Below are positions 11,115 to 23,599 of a DNA stretch of 64,000 bases, one piece after another; position 1 is the first letter of the stretch; every line of letters starts with the position of its first letter. Origin of the DNA: Alligator mississippiensis (lineage: Eukaryota; Chordata; Crocodylia; Alligatoridae); the NCBI RefSeq assembly GCF_030867095.1, contig NC_081829.1, positions 50,217,036 to 50,281,035 of the forward strand, written 5' to 3'. Both the position numbers and the translations under genes were made by a program. Under the pieces are notes generated by a model. The model saw nothing but the letters and a program-made list of their open reading frames with translations, did not search any database and had not been told where the DNA came from.

Positions 11115-12569
11115 TTCTAATAGTACAGCTATAACTCACTCACCCCCATTCTGACAGTTTTCAACTGGGAGGACCATGTGTCTGTACATGAGCTGGTAGG
11201 TTCCTGATGTTCCACAGGGCATTTCTGAAGCAGGAGATGAACTGCTGTTGAAGTGGGCTGTGGGGGTTCCTTGCTGCTTGGTCAGATAGCTGAACAGTGC
11301 TGCCTCTCTGCTTAGGGTTCTGACCTTTGTCACCTCACTTACTCTCCACCACACCTCCCTGACATATGGACAGCTCCAAAGCAAGTGGTTGACTGTTTCC
11401 CTCTTTCATTAGCAGGTTTTCCTGCGGCAGTTTGGTGGGTCTCCCAGCCCCCCATATGTCTCAGTGCCCTCATGGGAAGCATAGGCAACACATAGGGGCG
11501 GGGCGGGACGGGGCGGGACAGGGCGGGGGAAGGAGGGACATGTACCCTCCCAGATTTCTGCACCTATGGAGGGCACAGGGCATGGGCCTGCAGGCTGGCA
11601 GGAGCCAGGCCCTGGCAGCAGCAGGGGTGACAGCAGAGGTGGTGCAATTGCTATGCCAATTGTGGGGCATGGGGCTAGCAGCAGTGGGGCAGCAACAGCA
11701 TGGTGTTGTGCTCCCCCACTGTCAACACTTATGCATTGTCTATGACAGGAAGCACCCAGTGGGCTACCTGCCAATTCAGATCCCCGTGTTCCTTCTGTAG
11801 GTTTTTGTGGAAGATTTGCTCCCACATGACGTTTAAGCTGTCACCAGGGAGTATGTCCATGGGAGACAGTCCATCCCTTGCCCTTACCACCTCCTGCATC
11901 TTACTGTGGTTTTTCAGGGACCCCACAGTTGAGGACTGTATTAAGTGGGACTAAGTGAAATGTACTGGTACTACAGGAAGAGGATGACGGGAAAGAAATG
12001 GCAGATCTCATTTGGGGGAGAGGAGTCTGGCATAGACTTTTTCAGGGGCAAGCCCTCTGAGGAGGGCAGTGGGTGAGGTATGGGTATCGAGATGGGTGCA
12101 CGGGTGTGCAGATGCACTGTGCAAACTGCACAATGGGCTTTTAGTGTGCTTTGATCTGCCAAACAAACCACAGAGGCCACTTGGCAGAGTGTTGGACAAG
12201 ATGTAAATATACATATACACACACACATTATATATATAGCCAGTGAGAATGATGACAATGACCATAGAGTGTGTATCTGTGTGTGTTTATAAATATTTTT
12301 GCACAAAAACAAAAATAAGCTAATCCAAAAGCCTGCAATAGAACTGAAGGTCACTGCACACAGACCTATTTAAAAATGACAGAACCTGGTCTAAGATAGG
12401 CTTGGATGGATGTAGCATCAGATTTAACAGTTTAGGTTAGACTGGTCTATTAAACTTCTGTCCCAGATCCCATCCCAAGTTAAATTAGGTTGCAGTCCCC
12501 TGACAGCCCAGAGTGCTTTGTAGCTCCCCTGCTAAACCCCCTTGCAAGGCAGGCAGGTTAGTCTTGGAG
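11115..12569. other. Intergenic stretch with a G-rich minisatellite
   Basis: Mostly unassigned. At 11495-11529 a GGGGCGGGAC-type unit is repeated about three times. A CA/TA-rich patch occurs at 12207-12237. No gene is supported. Confidence 0.4.
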
Positions 12570-13930
12570 GGTGCTCATCTTCTCTGGGCAAGTACCAGGC
12601 CTGCCCCACCCTGAGCTGTCACAGAGCTTAGGCAGCAAAGCCTCTTTTCCCCAGCCCTGCATCCTGCCTCCACCTGCCAGCCAGGCCAGGCAGGGGGGCA
12701 ACAGAGGCCCCTGCCCTGGCCCCTACAATCAGCAGCATAACTGGGGAGGACATGTAGTGTGGGCTTCTCTCCTCCCCTGCTGACTGGCTCAGCATGGCTT
12801 CTTCCCTCAGCCTTGCTCCCCACCAGCTGTTAGGTGGGTGTGGGAAGCAGAGGCTCCTGTCCCCAGGCCCACCAGACCCAACTGAACAGATGTTGGGTGG
12901 GGGGGGAGCAGCTGTGCAGCCCGGGACTCCTCTCCCCCCAGTTCCCGGTGCAAAAGACATTTGGGCAGGTCCTGCCTGAGACTATAAGGTGGTTAAGGTT
13001 GAGTGGGAATGTGAAGCCCCTGCCCAAAGCCAGCACAGTGGGCGGGGCACAAGGTAGGGAGAAGCTCTGCTCTCCCAGCTCCCCTGCCTTACAACTGCAG
13101 GCATGATCCATGAGGGCTCAGAGCTCCAAAGCTGCCTACCACACTGGGAACTAGGGACTAGGGGCGGGAAGGGGGGAGGAGGAGGAAAGACCCCACTGCA
13201 CAGGCCCCGAACACTTTGCTGGCCCAGGTGGAGGGAACCAGGCCTGGTCCGTGCAGCACAAGGCTCCACTCCTCCTGTCCCCCAGTTCCTGGTGCAGCTG
13301 ACTGCTGCGTGGCTTTGAGCTAAGCCACAGCTCATCATAAGCTGTAAGGGTGGGGCAGTGGAGCCTCCTCTATCATGAGGCCCCCTCCTGCTGCTTGAGC
13401 TCAGGGCTGGGTCTGCGTGGCCCGGAGCTCTGTTTCCCCTCCCCCAACCCTCCTGACAGCTGCAAGCACAAGCTGTGGCTTGGAGCCCCATGACTCCTCC
13501 GCTATGCTAGGAACCAGGGGGGAGTGGGAGGGAAGCAGAGCCCCCCCCCACCACACAGACCACCTCCCACTCCCCCAGACCAAAGCTGGAGGGGGAGCAG
13601 CATGGCAGGGGGCTCTGCCCGTCCTGTCCCCAGTTCTCAGGCAGCCTTGACCCCCCCAAACGTGAGCTGGGGGAACCTCCTGCAATGGAGGCGGGGACGA
13701 CACACAACAGAAGCAGCTCTGTTCTCTGCCTCCAGCGGTTGCTGATAGCAGACAGCTGGTAGGGGGTGCAGCTTGGGAGAGATGTTGCACTGGCCAATCG
13801 GGGTGTCTGGCTAGTTGCTCCACCTTCTCTGGCAGCCTGTTGCGAGTGCCCCAGCCTGCTGGCATCAGCCAATGCAGGCTGCCTCTGTGCCCCCTCCAAG
13901 GGCAAACATGAGTTTTGTTCACTCCTGAAC
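12570..13930. repeat. GC-rich block with diverged internal repeats, probable hAT interior
   Basis: C/G-rich sequence containing recurring CCCCAGTTC[CT][CT]GGTGC-type motifs (about 12938 and 13277, and weaker CCCCAGTTCTCAGG at about 13629). The right edge GTTCACTCCTG (ending about 13927) resembles a hAT terminus, but no matching left terminus was found. Multiple overlapping frames on both strands are compositional artefacts. Confidence 0.4.
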
Positions 13931-15270
13931 TAATCTAGGGCACTTAGAAAAACACATGAAAGTTAGTGCAAAACCACCTCAGGCTTTTTGAGCCTCTGTA
14001 CCCGGCCTTTATTGACATTGCCATATGTTTTATTCAGGTGGGCCATACTAGCCTATTCTTTTGGTAGGTTCCCCTCAGCATATTTGCCTGATATGGGCTA
14101 TGTATTTAATAGTCGTGCTCAGTGTTGGTTGCATTTAGACAGCTTGATAGTCAGTTTCCATTACTGAATACATGCTACTTTTGACAGTGATTTCAGGATA
14201 GACAATGTATTTGGTGAGGTTTCCTTGGAGGCGAATGCAAGAGAAGAGGCTTTTTCCCCCCTTGCTGTGTGGGGAAAAAAATCTCATGCATATAATATCT
14301 ATACAAATACAAGATGACTGTGTGCGTTTGAGTTTTCCCCAGCTAAAACTTCTTCTATCGCTTGTTATGTACAAGCAGCCCTGGAAAGTCCGAGAGGCTC
14401 ACTTCATTTGTCAGATGGAAAGATCTACCTGTGATGAGGCATGTAGGGGATAGAGATCTGGGCAGAATTTTACAAACATAAAATATTTTTGTTCATATTA
14501 TCCTCTGCTTATGTTAATATTGATAGTTGTGTGAAGAATAATACAGGTCTGTAACCCCAAATAATATTTGTGTTTACAGTTGCTCTCATACACCCTACTC
14601 CCCACATAGACAAGGAAAGTTTTTCTTGCACCATTTGTGCATTGCTGGCCTTAGACATTCCATAAATAGCTAGTGTACACTCAATTTTATGAGATGGAAG
14701 CAGGGATTGGAAGCTGTTCACAGCAGTTTTAGTGATTAAAAGTGCCAAGTTTCCTTTTTAAAAGTAGGGTAGATATGGGCTAAGTCCCACCATTGCTAGA
14801 ATTCTTGCAGCTGTTGCTTTTGCCATATATTCAGATAACCGTAACATTTCAAATACTATAACATTTCAGACATCAAACTAAGGACTCTATCCAGGAAATA
14901 AATATTCATCTTTGCTACTGCAGACTACTGAATGTCCGAGTTCCAGAAGTTGGCTCCTAGGAATGAGAACAAGATTGGATGAAAGTGCCATTAGCTCTTA
15001 TCACACCATCTTAGATGATTATTTACTACCTAGTAAAGGTTTCCAAGTAGGTTAAATTATATTAGCTGCCAACTAGGGAGAATGGCAATGATATGACTAC
15101 TTGGTAAGGAAGCGAGCCCCTTCAAAAAGTGTTTTGCTGTACTAAAATATAAGATAATGAATTTAAGAATGAATGCAGATCATCCTGACAGAATGATAGG
15201 CTATATCCTGGAAAGCAAAAATTGAAAGATCTGTAGAGGTCATAGTGAGTAAACAATTGAATGAGGGCCT
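13931..15270. other. Intergenic stretch, apparently unique
   Basis: AT-rich sequence without visible transposon termini, repeat tails or coding exons. Confidence 0.4.
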
Positions 15271-16560
15271 AATGTAAGGCCACGTGCAACAGGACCCGTG
15301 CCACAGAGGAGGCCATTACATCCCCTGCTGATGCCTTGACTCCTGCACTGCATTGTGGTACTCTCCCTTTGTCCTCACTTGCTATGGCTTGATCTTATTA
15401 ATGAAATTTAGAAAGGGAGGCTGCCAATGGGTCTTGGAGCACACTGTAACTTGCCCTCTTGACCCCAGGTTCCTCTCAAACCCTGCTACTCCCAACCACT
15501 CTTTCTTGTTAGATGGGTCCCCTTGGCCCACACGTGCCTCAAGGGCACTCACTGCCTTAGTGGCTAGTCATAGCCTCCATACCTCCCCTACAGCTATGCC
15601 TGCACCTCATGGGTGTTTCCAGTCATCACTTAAGCAGGCACTTTGCCCCATACCACCAGGTCTTAGGCCCCCACCCAAACTGCTCTGACTGCTTTTTCCT
15701 AGGCTCACTACACCAGAACTGGCTATAGCCCTTGTCTCACCCTCTTGGGCTCTGTAGGGGTCCTCTGGCCTCAATCTCCACCCTTTTCTGAGCTGTGGGG
15801 TCTCAAGCCCCTGTTTCTGCCCCTCTTGGGCTCACGGGCCCTTTGGCCCTGATCTCCACCCTTTTTGGGGCTGTGGGCCCCAAGCTGCTTCTCTGGGCTA
15901 TGGGTCCTTAACTCTCGTTTTGCCTCTCCCAGGCTTTCATCTTTTGCTGTAATCAAGCCCCTGCCCTCTGGCAGAACTCAGGGCAGCCATGTGCCCCTCC
16001 GGCACCACTGGGACCTCCTCTCATCCCTTTACAGTCCCAGCCAAACTCATGTTAAACCAAACACAAACATACGGGCTGTAACTTAATTCTCTAAGCCTAT
16101 TGGCTCTCCAATACAATCATCATTCATACTGGTCCCAATCCCCTGCCAGCCCTACTCGTGGCTTAATAGGCAGAGCAGGATGTCACTCAGAACATCCATA
16201 CTGGTTCCACCCCCTGCCAGCCCTCAGCCCTCTACTTGCAGCTCCCCAGCATAGCAGAATCTTACCTAATCTCTCAGCAATAAGCATCCTCCTGCAGAGC
16301 TATTTCCCCTTCACCCTCCAGGGCCAAACTGTTTGCACTGGCTCTGGTCTTGGCTTATATGTGCCAGAGCCCTGCCTCCTTCCAGTCATGTGACCCTGGG
16401 CCACCTGCAGGATGGCCTATAGCAGCAGAGCTAGCACTGTATTTGTTCTCTTGCTGCTTCCCCAGGATATTCTCCTATTGTACTATTGCTGTACTACTAC
16501 CACACCAATAGGCAGTTCTTATTTAAAGGGCTCTGGATGCCTATCACTATATCTAGGAGC
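15271..16560 (-). mobile_element. LTR-like fossil block
   Basis: A C-rich block on the plus strand that, read on the minus strand, has a promoter-like CATATAAG after a GC-rich stretch (about 16360) and general similarity in layout to the solo LTR at 37126-38458. Ends and target duplication could not be resolved, so class and limits are tentative. It is a broken, old fragment with no coding capacity. Confidence 0.35.
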
Positions 16561-16778
16561 CCCCCCTTGACTGCCTGAGCAGTGATATTTCAACATAGTT
16601 GTTAATTGATCAAAGTTTGAGAAGTGATTTATTTTCTCTTCGTAAGGACATTTATGCATCAATTAACAGGTATTAAAAATGAACAACAGGAAGTTAAAGC
16701 CGGACAAATTCAAATTCATGTTTAACTTTTAACAGTGAAGGTGATCATCATTGAAACACCTTACCAAGAATATGATGC

Positions 16779-17881
16779 ATGAATGACGCGTGCCCCAGAG
16801 GCTGGGCAGGGCACGGTTGACCGCCCACAGGTGGTGGCAGCGGTGGGGGCATGGCAACAGCAAGCAGGGAGCTCCCGCAGGCAGCTGCAGCGGTGTCAGC
16901 AGCTGGGGAGAGGGGGTGGCAACTGCTAGCCGGTAGATAGCAACCACCCACAGACCAGCAGCGGCGGTGGCCAGTGGCAATCAGCGACTACCCACAGATG
17001 CCACTGTCACAACCAAATTAGGTAGTGCCCATGTCACAAACAAGTAATAACCATTTAAAACAGTTTTTTCTGCACTAGGTTAACTAAGGGTTAACAATAA
17101 TGATAGTAACCGCTTTTTTCTGCACATGTCAAAAAGAAACTTATTGCTGCGCCACTAACAGAGATAAAAACTTTTGCCTTCTTTGCTTTATATAAATCAT
17201 TATAATTGGTCAAAGAAAACAAGAAGTAACCCTGTAAAAATAACACCCTAACAAAGACCGCTAGATAATTGGTGATTCTAATTAGATTTATGACATGGCG
17301 AAAAACAATTGGCTATCATACAAACAAAACCCGCTTACATTTTTCACAAAGTCAAAGACAACTCTGCCCACACCTTGGAGTAAATCTGACAATTTGATCA
17401 GTTGTCAGCGTCTTCCCGCCGCGACCTCCCTGGCGTACCCTTGCCCCGCATGCCCGATAAGCCGACCGCCGGCCCGTATATATATATATCTGCAGAACGA
17501 CTGAATGACGATCTCTAAGCTGTAACTAACTAAGTATCTCTGACCTCCGTCTTACACCACCTTGACGTGAGTAAAGAATCTTGCTTTACAACCGATAAGC
17601 ATCCGCCTAATTAATTCCACTCCAAGCGTCACAAATACCCGCCTGACGGCCTTCTAAGGCCCCGGAACCTTATCTGCCCGGGTGGGAGTCAGGGAGAGCT
17701 GCTGGCCGGCTGCCCTGTGTCCCGACAGCCACCAGCAGTGTCAGTGGCAAAGGGGTGGGGTGGTGAGCAGTGACCCTCCACAGGCGCCACCAGCAGCATT
17801 GATGGCAGCCAATCACGGGGTGCACCGCCAATCTCAGGGGGTGCACATGCACCAGTGTGCACCCCCTACTTGTCGCCAAAT
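16779..17881. mobile_element. hAT-like element with exact 8-bp TSD, hosting a solo LTR
   Basis: Exact 8-mers TATGATGC lie at 16771-16778 and 17882-17889. The enclosed sequence has GC-rich units (CCACAG.TGCCA, GTGTCAGCAGC) like those inside the element at 5844-7077. The terminal inverted repeats are weak, so superfamily rests mainly on the TSD length. A solo LTR (17005-17727) has inserted into it. Confidence 0.6.
17005..17727 (+). mobile_element. Solo LTR fossil, copy 1
   Basis: Begins TGTCACAACCAAATTA and ends CCCGACA, flanked by an exact 5-bp duplication GCCAC (17000-17004 and 17728-17732). It shows a TATA-like TTTATATAAATC and a downstream AGTAAAGAATCTTGC segment typical of an LTR R/U5 region. 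It is alignable for most of its length with copy 2. No internal region is present, so it is a retrovirus-type solo LTR left by recombination; old. Confidence 0.8.
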
Positions 17882-18096
17882 TATGATGCCTAATTTTCTA
17901 TCTTCTGAAGTCCTATGGGGAAGATGTCTTAAGGAAAGATAGACCCTAGTCTAGTGATTCTCAACCAGGGTACTACAGCACTCTGGGGTGCCTTGAGATC
18001 TTTTCAAGGGTGCTGTGGAATACTGCAATCTTAAATGCAAGAGGCTGTAAATGGGAGAGGAACAGTGAGGAGAAAAAAAACTCTCTTCATACCTGT

Positions 18097-18827
18097 TGTC
18101 ACAACCAAATTAAGTACTGCCCATGCCACAAGCAAGTAATATATTAATCAAAACAGTTTTAATCTATACAAGGTAACTAAGGGTTAACTAACAAGATGAA
18201 AATAACAGTTTTTTTTCTGCGCGTGTCAAAAAGACATTTATTACTGCGCCACTAACAGAGATAAAAACTTTTGCCTTCTTTGCTTTATATAAATCATTGT
18301 AATTGGTCGGAATGACAGGGGAGTGTCCGGAAGTGTTCCTATGATAACACCCTAGCAAAGACCACTATACAATTGGCGATTCTCATTAAATTTATGACGT
18401 GGCGAAAAACAATTGGGTAATATACAAATAAAACCCATCTTCATTTCCGTGAAGAAGGGGGACCTCCGTACGAACCTTGGAGACCTCTGATCACACGTAT
18501 CAGAGTAACTGACAACTTGATCACTTGCCAGTGCCCCCCTCGCATCTCGACCCAATCTTAAGACGTAAATCACCGACCTGCCGGCCTGATTTTTTTTCCG
18601 TTTATCTGCCCGACGAAAGACTTTCATGCAGACCGACCGTCGAACCTTAAGCTGTAACTAACCAAATATCTCTGACCTCCGTCTTTCACCACCTTAACGG
18701 CATGAGTAAATAATCTTGCTTTGCAACCGATAAGCGTCTGTGCTTAATTCCACTCCAAGCATCATAAGTACCCGCCTGACGGCCTTCAAAGGTCTCGTAC
18801 CCTTCACTGCAGTGCACGGCAGTGACA
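18097..18827 (+). mobile_element. Solo LTR fossil, copy 2
   Basis: Same family as 17005-17727: begins TGTCACAACCAAATTAAG and ends GGCAGTGACA, flanked by an exact 5-bp duplication CCTGT (18092-18096 and 18828-18832). The TATA-like and downstream segments of copy 1 are conserved. Its own TSD and different host element show that it is an independent insertion, not the partner LTR of copy 1. Confidence 0.8.
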
Positions 18828-18830
18828 CCT

Positions 18831-19832
18831 GTAACCTCCCGTGCCTCTCCCTGGTATGTCGTGGGTGGGGATGCTTCCCGGACTTTGCCATGGCTTCTTG
18901 GGCCAGATGCTCTAGTCAGTAAGCGACTTTGGGGTGGTTCCCCAGGGGGCCTCGCCTGCCACGTCTTTGATGATTAATTGTTTTAAATTGGGAGGACGAT
19001 GTTTGGTCCTGCCCCACTGAAGTCTTCCCTTGGTCTCTTCTTCTGGTCCCTTTCTGTGGGGCTCTGCCTCCCCTACACCCTGCCTACCGCCAACTGCGAT
19101 GTTACCACTCGCGTCACCAAGGGTGAAGTCCTGGGTGGTCTTCAATGCTCAAGGTCGTAGGGTCTGATGGCCACAATCAATCAGTGGTATTCCTTCCCCG
19201 AGCGTCTTCTGTGGCCCCCTTTTTCCTGTTTAGGCATCGTGTGCGCTTGGCTCTGTCTCGTTCCCCGTTGTGTCGTCCCTTCCTTGGATGGGGTCCTTAC
19301 TGCCCGCTGGTAGCATTCGTATCAAGTTGCTGTTGGGTCTCCAAGGACCCCAGTCTTCAGTGGTGCTGTTCAGTGCCCACTCTGGCTCTGTGGGTGCCTC
19401 CCCTGGCTCAAGCTGGTCGCGGATCCCTAGGGCTTCCCCCTCCTGGGGTGTCTACCATGTCTCTTCCTTGGGACCGCTGGCGCACTCCTGCTCCTCTGGA
19501 TCAGCTGGGGGCTCCTCTCCCAGCACCCCCTGCTGCTCTTCTGCTGAGCTTTTTATTTTAGCCCCAGGCATCCAGCTGGCCAATTGGCCCTGGCAGGCAT
19601 GTAAGAAACGTGTCCACGCTGATGCAGGAGCCATCCCCAGCTCCTTCCAATGTGTCCATTTTTTTTTCCTTTGAAGTTCCGCTGCGGCGGCTCTGCCTGC
19701 TGTGGTTTAACTTTTCCCACACTTGTCCTCCAGTGCAGCATCCTGCCACCTCACAGCTTCAGAGGGTAAGACTTTTCCACAATACCCTGTTCACTCTCCC
19801 TTTCAGCATCCTCTCTTTGCCACTATGTAACA
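18831..19832 (-). mobile_element. LTR-like fossil block, third copy of a different family
   Basis: The block begins TGTAACCTCCCG and ends CTATGTAACA, so the minus strand would start TGTTACATAG and end GGTTACA. A possible promoter-like AAATAAAAAGCTCAG lies inside on the minus strand. No matching 5-bp duplication was found, hence the moderate confidence. CAATACCCTG (19780-19789) is repeated inverted at 19831-19840 across the right edge. Confidence 0.4.
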
Positions 19833-20416
19833 GGGTATTGAGCCAATAAATGGCCTTTCTTATGTTCTTAGCAAGTGGAGCACAGACAGCCCATGATCAG
19901 GCTGGTGCCAGGACAGAGTCCTTGGAGTCCCAGGACACCAGCCATCGCCAGCAGCATAGGAGCCCAGCTGGATCCCCCCACCCAGCTAGGTCTAGGGAGC
20001 ATGGGGGCATATGCAGCTGAGCCCAACATGGTGCTTTTAGCCCAGCTACTACCAAGCAGCCTCATGCCCAGGCAGTTTGTTAGGAGGAAGTGGAAGCTGG
20101 GGTAGTATGGACACCAAGCCATGCGGTTGACTGCCCAGAGGTCAAAAGTTTGAGGCCATAGCTGAAGTGGTCACAGCACGGCCATATCAGATTCTAACAA
20201 ATCTGCAAATTCTGCCAAATATCTTGTCACAGGAACATAAAAAGGAAAGTGAATCATCTTTTGTGGTTTCTTGAATTCTCTGCAACAGAAAAGTTGCTCT
20301 ATTATTTTACTGTGAAAAAAAGTTAAATTTAAAAAAAGAGCTGGCATTTTCCAAGTGCCTTGAGTCTAACAAGGGGTACTTTGAGCCATAAAAGGTTAAG
20401 CAGCACTGCCCTAGCT

Positions 20417-21839
20417 AAACAAAAGCTACTGGGATCAATACAGGGGTAACTGGAAGAAATCCGATACTCTTTTTGGATAGATCAGACCATGTCATGGTTG
20501 CTTCTGGCCTTAAAATCTATACCTGTTAGGCAATTATGAAACGAATGCCTTGAAGAAAAAGAATTCAGGAGTCAAGCATACTGAAGCGGGTAGTGCTCAA
20601 ACAGATATATAGAAAACAAAATAGCATTTCCACATTCCTTAAACTGTGTGCAGGCTAGAATATTGGAAGCTTGATCTGGATTTGTCCTTTGGGAAAACCA
20701 GTCATCTCACTGACTTCATTAACTGTTGTTGCTGTGCACTGTAATTGCCAAGCAGGATCAAAGCAGCTATCCATTGAGGCACAAAGTAACTTTTATGATG
20801 GGTCATACTATGCAAGTGTAAGGAGAACAGATATTAAATGACAGCATAATGCATAGAACTCTTCTCTTTCCAGGCAGCGCTTAAGTTGTGCTTAGGGATT
20901 TCCTTTTACCTTTCATAGCTGCAGGTTGGCTCACTGTATTGTTGGAAACCATGTCTTTCCATACATTAGTGTCATGTTGAGTTGGGCCCTAGCTACTGCT
21001 AAAATGAATATCTGATTTTCATTTTAAATCAAATCTACCAAGAGTTTAAAAAGGCAAACATTGTACATAGGTAAAATACAGCTAGTGTGCACATGTTTAG
21101 TTGGTACCCTACAAAATAGCACGGGCCTTTTTGGTGATTTTAAATGTCAAAAGTTCAAAGTTATATTTGTGTTTTTAAAAAATGGCTATAATTCTTAAAT
21201 GGAATGAATTACAACTAGGAAAGTATATAACTGAGAGAACATTATTTTGATAGGAGGAATTGTAGCAGCATGTACAATTCAAACTACTTAGTCTTGCACA
21301 CGCTTAAATACCTGGTACATCTATGCTATTTTAAACTGTGGTCCTTTGCAATTAGGGATAGTTATATAACTTATTGTAGCATTGAAAGGCACAGCTTTCT
21401 AGCAAGTTCTTAGCTTTAGTGTCACTGCTCAAGAATAGAAGGTTATGTATTGAGTCATGCTTTTCAGGTGTCATGTTGTTGCAAATGTTATACCCAGACC
21501 AATTAAGGGGTTGAGTACAGTAGACTTCAAACACATGAGCTGAAATTAACCTGCATCCGTGTATGTGCATAAGTACTATATATATGCATTGTTATATATA
21601 AATAAAATGTATAACAATACAAAGCATTACTGTAATAGATGATACGGTGGAGCACTTGTGCTTTATTGTGACTATTTAATGCACTCTCAACAACTGGAGA
21701 AGCAAGGTCTTTCCTCCCATTCATGAGGGCTATGTCTTAAATCCTACTGGAAACAATAAGACAGTACAGCCATAATTCTGTACTGCTGTCATAACTACGA
21801 GCCTAAAAATGAGCCAATCTGAACTTTCCCCTTCCTTTC
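20417..21839. other. Intergenic stretch, apparently unique
   Basis: AT-rich sequence with a TATATATGCATTG-type low-complexity patch at about 21570-21610. No transposon termini or exon were recognised. Confidence 0.4.
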
Positions 21840-22245
21840 TAGATCATATTTCTTTTAGGAAAGGAATTCTAAGCCCTTTTTTCAATCTCCACAAAGAGGA
21901 AAGTCCTGATCCTCAAGGGAAACTTACACAACACTTCCCAGAGATGAGCCTATGAGCTCCATTTCATCAACCTCCTGGATACTAGAGATCATGGACTAAA
22001 CATAGACGTTGGATTTTTGATACATTATAATCTGCCTGGCAACTGACTCCCCAGCCCAGCCCAGCCCCTGGCTTGTTTACTTTTCATTCCATCCAGGAAG
22101 AGCACACACCAACTGCTGAAACTTCCTTAGCCTGACGAAGGGTTTTTGAACCCGAAAGCTTGCTTAATAACTATTCTCCAACCATTTGGGTTGGTCTAAT
22201 AAAAGATATAAAATTCACCCAAGGAACCTTGTCTGCCAAAGGGGA
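21840..22245 (+). mobile_element. Penelope-like retroelement 3' fragment
   Basis: The left part is collinear with the GIY-YIG-coding 3' region of the copy at 29700 (GATCCTCAAGGGAAACTTAC, then TACATTATAATCTGCCTG). It is followed by the shared tail: CCTGACGAAGGG ... CCCGAAAGCTTGC, then TTGGTCTAATAAAAGATAT and CAAGGAACCTTGTCTGCC. The tail carries a hammerhead-like core at 22132-22163. The coding part is decayed. Confidence 0.6.
22132..22163 (+). ncRNA. Hammerhead-ribozyme-like motif in Penelope-like tail
   Basis: CTGACGA (22132-22138) and GAAA (22154-22157) match the two conserved hammerhead core strands. Between them GGGTT and AACCC can pair as stem II with loop TTTG. GAAA is followed by GC-TT-GC-T, which could form the very short stem III known from Penelope-type ribozymes. 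One extra A sits between CTGACGA and stem II, so activity is uncertain. Penelope-like elements are known to carry hammerhead motifs; assignment here is by eye. Confidence 0.45.
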
Positions 22246-23599
22246 AAGGGCACTTAACCCATCACATCCTTAATATGAATGAGTCCTCAAAAATCAGCAG
22301 AGTGATACATTTGCAAATAGGGAGTAAACTGCTAAAATATGCTACACCGTTTAATATTTGCTTTTATAATCGCATCCACTTCTGGTTTAGATGCTGCATT
22401 GAAAGACTACAAGTGATGCTCTTGACATTCCATTATGCTGCAATCAAAACAGGCTAGTTCTGGGTTAATGAAAATGTTTCAATTTCAAAATATAGTTTAA
22501 TTCCAGATAATAGAGCTGCTGTTGCTTTGGATTTCCTTCAGTGAGATGCCAGTTGACTAGGATAGTTTGAGAAATCAGGAGAGCTTGATTTCTTATTTTA
22601 TCCACAAAAACATTAGCGCTAATTCCAGTTCAGTTTACCTAGTCCAGTTTACCACTAGTTAGTTCTAGTACTAGAATTCCTCTTCTAGGAATGCTTTCCT
22701 AGCATGCTTTTTTACAGTGTAATCAGCGACAGCTCTAAATAACCTTTTTTTTCCCCAACAGAATAGGCAGTATTGACAATCTTGGGTATTAAAAACTGAG
22801 TCAAACCAGCAACTCAATATATTCAATTAAATTCTAAACTGTAGCAAACTTCTAAGTCTTCCCTCTCCCGTTTTTTAAAGAGCTTTCCATATAATTATTT
22901 TCAGGTGTTTGTCTGCAATGACAGGGGCTAGAAACTGCTTTTTAATAAATGAAAATGGGGTTTTAAGGAAAAAAAAAGCTAATTATTTTCAGACTGATAC
23001 AGTTGTGCTAAATGGTGCAATTTCTGGTTATGGTTCTGTATTTCCTAGTCGGTGAGTATTCTTTCCTTTTTGTATTCCTGAAGTGGCATATTCTTATAGG
23101 TAGGTATCAATTGTTTTCCTAATGGATTATTTTCCTATTGTACTTCTGTACAATATTATGGGTTCCTAGAGTCTTGGTTATGATGTGCCTGTGCATTCTA
23201 AATATAACCAAACTAAAAGGCACTGCCATGCTAATTACCACTTAGCATGGTAATTAGCTTGGCCCACTTCTATTATGGGATGTGATATCATGAAAAAAAA
23301 GCAGTAGATCATAGCAAAAAGTGTCACTTGGAAAAACACACCTTTTGTAAATGTCTCAGTTGCTGTAATTCAGCAAAGTGTCTATAGAAATACCTTGTGT
23401 CAGACCCTGCAAGGGACAGAGTCCCATTAAGTCAATGAACATGTGTCTGCTCCAGGAATGATAAAGATTTGTTAGTCTCATGGACAAAGGAAAGCACATG
23501 AAAAAACTTAAGAATAATATTGTGAAGTGATACAAATGTAAATATTACATAAGATGGCTTGCATCTTATCTGCAATATGAAAAGCAGCACAGTTTAGAA
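22246..23599. other. Intergenic stretch, AT-rich, apparently unique
   Basis: No transposon termini recognised. A 14-bp palindrome TTCTAGTACTAGAA occurs at 22663-22676. No gene is supported. Confidence 0.4.

Larger units (their letters stand above)
17952..20408. mobile_element. hAT-type element carrying LTR insertions
   Basis: The left end TAGTGATTCTCAACCAGGG and right end GGTTAAGCAGCACTG are imperfect inverted repeats, flanked by CCCTAGTC (17944-17951) and CCCTAGCT (20409-20416). The same family occurs in the opposite orientation at 23600-24133: the right part here (CTGGCATTTTCCAAGTGCC, TCTAACAAGGGGTACT) matches the left part there. A solo LTR and a second LTR-like block lie inside, explaining the large size. 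Confidence 0.65.

Noticed and set aside
17005-18827. A single provirus with two LTRs
   Set aside because: Each LTR has its own 5-bp duplication and the sequence between them belongs to hAT-like elements, not to a retroviral interior.
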